A DNA stretch of 64,000 nt from Nannochloris sp. 'desiccata' (taxonomy: Eukaryota; Chlorophyta; Trebouxiophyceae; Chlorellales; Chlorellaceae): assembly GCA_019044685.2 (NCBI GenBank), contig JAGTXX020000014.1:1-64000 (forward strand), read 5' to 3'. The translations under genes were made by a program, and so were the position numbers. The notes under the pieces were generated by a model. It had not been told where the DNA came from, made no database searches, and saw only the letters and a program-made list of their open reading frames with translations. This document shows, in pieces, positions 63,201 to 64,000 of this stretch (its first letter is position 1; the number at the start of each line of letters is the position of its first letter).

Positions 63201-64000
63201 TTAAGCGCTTTTTAAGAGTTCATTTGCTGCTTCTAAAATTCGTTCCAGCACCTCTTCCAACCTCTGCAACGCCAAGAACACTTCAAGTTGTCCATTAATT
63301 TCGTTAGAATTATTATCTCGAGTGAAAGAAGAGCTCTTAACACGCCTAATCAAATTCCCAACACAGGTCTGCAAAGGTCTCAAATGCTCAGTTAATAATA
63401 TTTGAAATCTCTCTAGCTGCAACTCCAATGGAACTCTCCCTGCTGAATCGTCCAGATCTCGCCCTTGTTGTTTTTGTCCATCCTCTCCTCCAACTATTTT
63501 CCTGACCATTGCCACTCTTTGAAGCAATATAAATCGTAATACACTCAATGCTGCAGTTAATACATCAGCATTCCGTAAAACATCCTCTTCTGTTTCCCAA
63601 CCAGGCGGTTGAGCACTTTGTTTTATCCATGGCAAAGCAAGTTGCAAAGCCGTTGTATGAGTAAACGGAGCTTGTAGTACAGCAGGTGATATTTCTAAAC
63701 GCAATCTCTGCAAACCAAGTGCTGCTATTACTGTACTATTAGTACTACTAACGCTGGTCATGTTCTGTAGTACAAGGAATCTTGCCTGCGGCGCCATTCC
63801 ATCTAAAAAACTATGTAGAGCCTCATAGGCACACGTTCGTACTATTTCAACAGGATTTAATGACATCACTGCTACTAGTGTTGATATAATAGGCAATGTT
63901 AATGATACATAACTTTCCTCTAAGGGAGTTTCGTTGACCCCCAGTTGATGGGCAAATTGGGAGATGGTCAACAGAGGAAGAAGAGCAAGAGGAATGCTGT
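63201..64000 (-). CDS. 3' part of a helical-repeat protein, possibly glomulin/ALF4-like (partial)
   Basis: The frame runs off the right edge and stops at 63201, so only the C-terminal part, about 260 residues, is seen. It is all-helical with HEAT-like spacing (LPIISTLVAVMSLNPVEIVR, TCAYEALHSFLDGMAPQARF). A region follows that resembles the glomulin/ALF4 family C-terminus (VLTAALSVLRFILLQRVAMV, HLRPLQTCVGNLIRRVKSSS). Glomulin-type proteins inhibit the Rbx1 subunit of cullin-RING ligases. The assignment is tentative because the N-terminal half lies outside the window and helical repeats are easily confused. Confidence 0.5.
   Translation of the reverse strand, partial: SIPLALLPLLTISQFAHQLGVNETPLEESYVSLTLPIISTLVAVMSLNPVEIVRTCAYEALHSFLDGMAPQARFLVLQNMTSVSSTNSTVIAALGLQRLRLEISPAVLQAPFTHTTALQLALPWIKQSAQPPGWETEEDVLRNADVLTAALSVLRFILLQRVAMVRKIVGGEDGQKQQGRDLDDSAGRVPLELQLERFQILLTEHLRPLQTCVGNLIRRVKSSSFTRDNNSNEINGQLEVFLALQRLEEVLERILEAANELLKSA

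Noticed and set aside
1..64000. tRNA or rRNA genes
   Set aside because: No cloverleaf boxes or rRNA blocks were noticed on either strand by eye; a dedicated tRNA scan was not possible.

Overview
This window is the end of a nuclear chromosome of a green-lineage eukaryote, most likely a green alga. The evidence is a terminal array of the plant-type telomere repeat CCCTAAA, an SBP-box transcription factor (a family confined to green plants and algae), a starch synthase III with three starch-binding modules and a plastid-type leader, a plastid-type ABC1K kinase, and short GT-AG introns throughout. The class of alga cannot be fixed from the sequence alone.

Layout. Positions 1-219 are telomere, followed without spacer by a broken Ty3/gypsy element (Ty3-C). 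Positions 226 to about 32500 are a subtelomeric pile of nested mobile elements whose joints can be read almost to the base. Ty3-C (226-22614) contains a LINE copy (1906-3465) and an 18.3-kb CACTA DNA transposon (3604-21923, TIR CACTAG, target duplication GTT). An LTR retrotransposon Ty3-A (4939-14501, duplication CACCT) lies inside the CACTA element, and a second one, Ty3-B (6755-11055, opposite strand, duplication ACAAC), lies inside Ty3-A. Next come rearranged DIRS fragments (22631-24710), a LINE with an intact 1.2-kb-codon ORF2 (24711-28933), and a LINE relic (30066-32227) that holds a TIR element (30125-31620, duplication AAT), which in turn holds a hAT relic (30243-30959, duplication GTTTTCGT). 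A minus-strand LTR relic (32279-32500) ends the pile.

The most interesting unit is the CACTA element. With the retrotransposons removed it is about 8.75 kb and carries a Tnp2/Transposase_21-type transposase with one in-frame TAA, a divergently transcribed 425-residue accessory gene of unknown function (split by Ty3-A), a protein with a TET/JBP-like 2-oxoglutarate/iron dioxygenase core (19527-20939), and a frameshifted OTU-like cysteine protease remnant. A transposon that carries its own possible DNA-base-modifying enzyme is a candidate for epigenetic self-regulation.

From about 33.6 kb onward there are ordinary, closely spaced host genes: SBP-box factor (-), Nup43-like WD protein (+), starch synthase III (-), a WD40 protein with a transit-like leader (-), an F-box protein (-), a conserved cysteine-rich protein (+), ABC1K kinase (-), gamma-glutamyl hydrolase (+), a peroxisomal (SKL) enoyl-CoA hydratase-like protein (-), a Nup214-like FG nucleoporin (-), a membrane/coiled-coil protein of unknown function (-), glutamine-dependent NAD+ synthetase (+), and the 3' part of a possible glomulin/ALF4-like gene (-). 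They do not form a single pathway. Exon joints given below were read by eye from GT-AG sites and reading-frame continuity.
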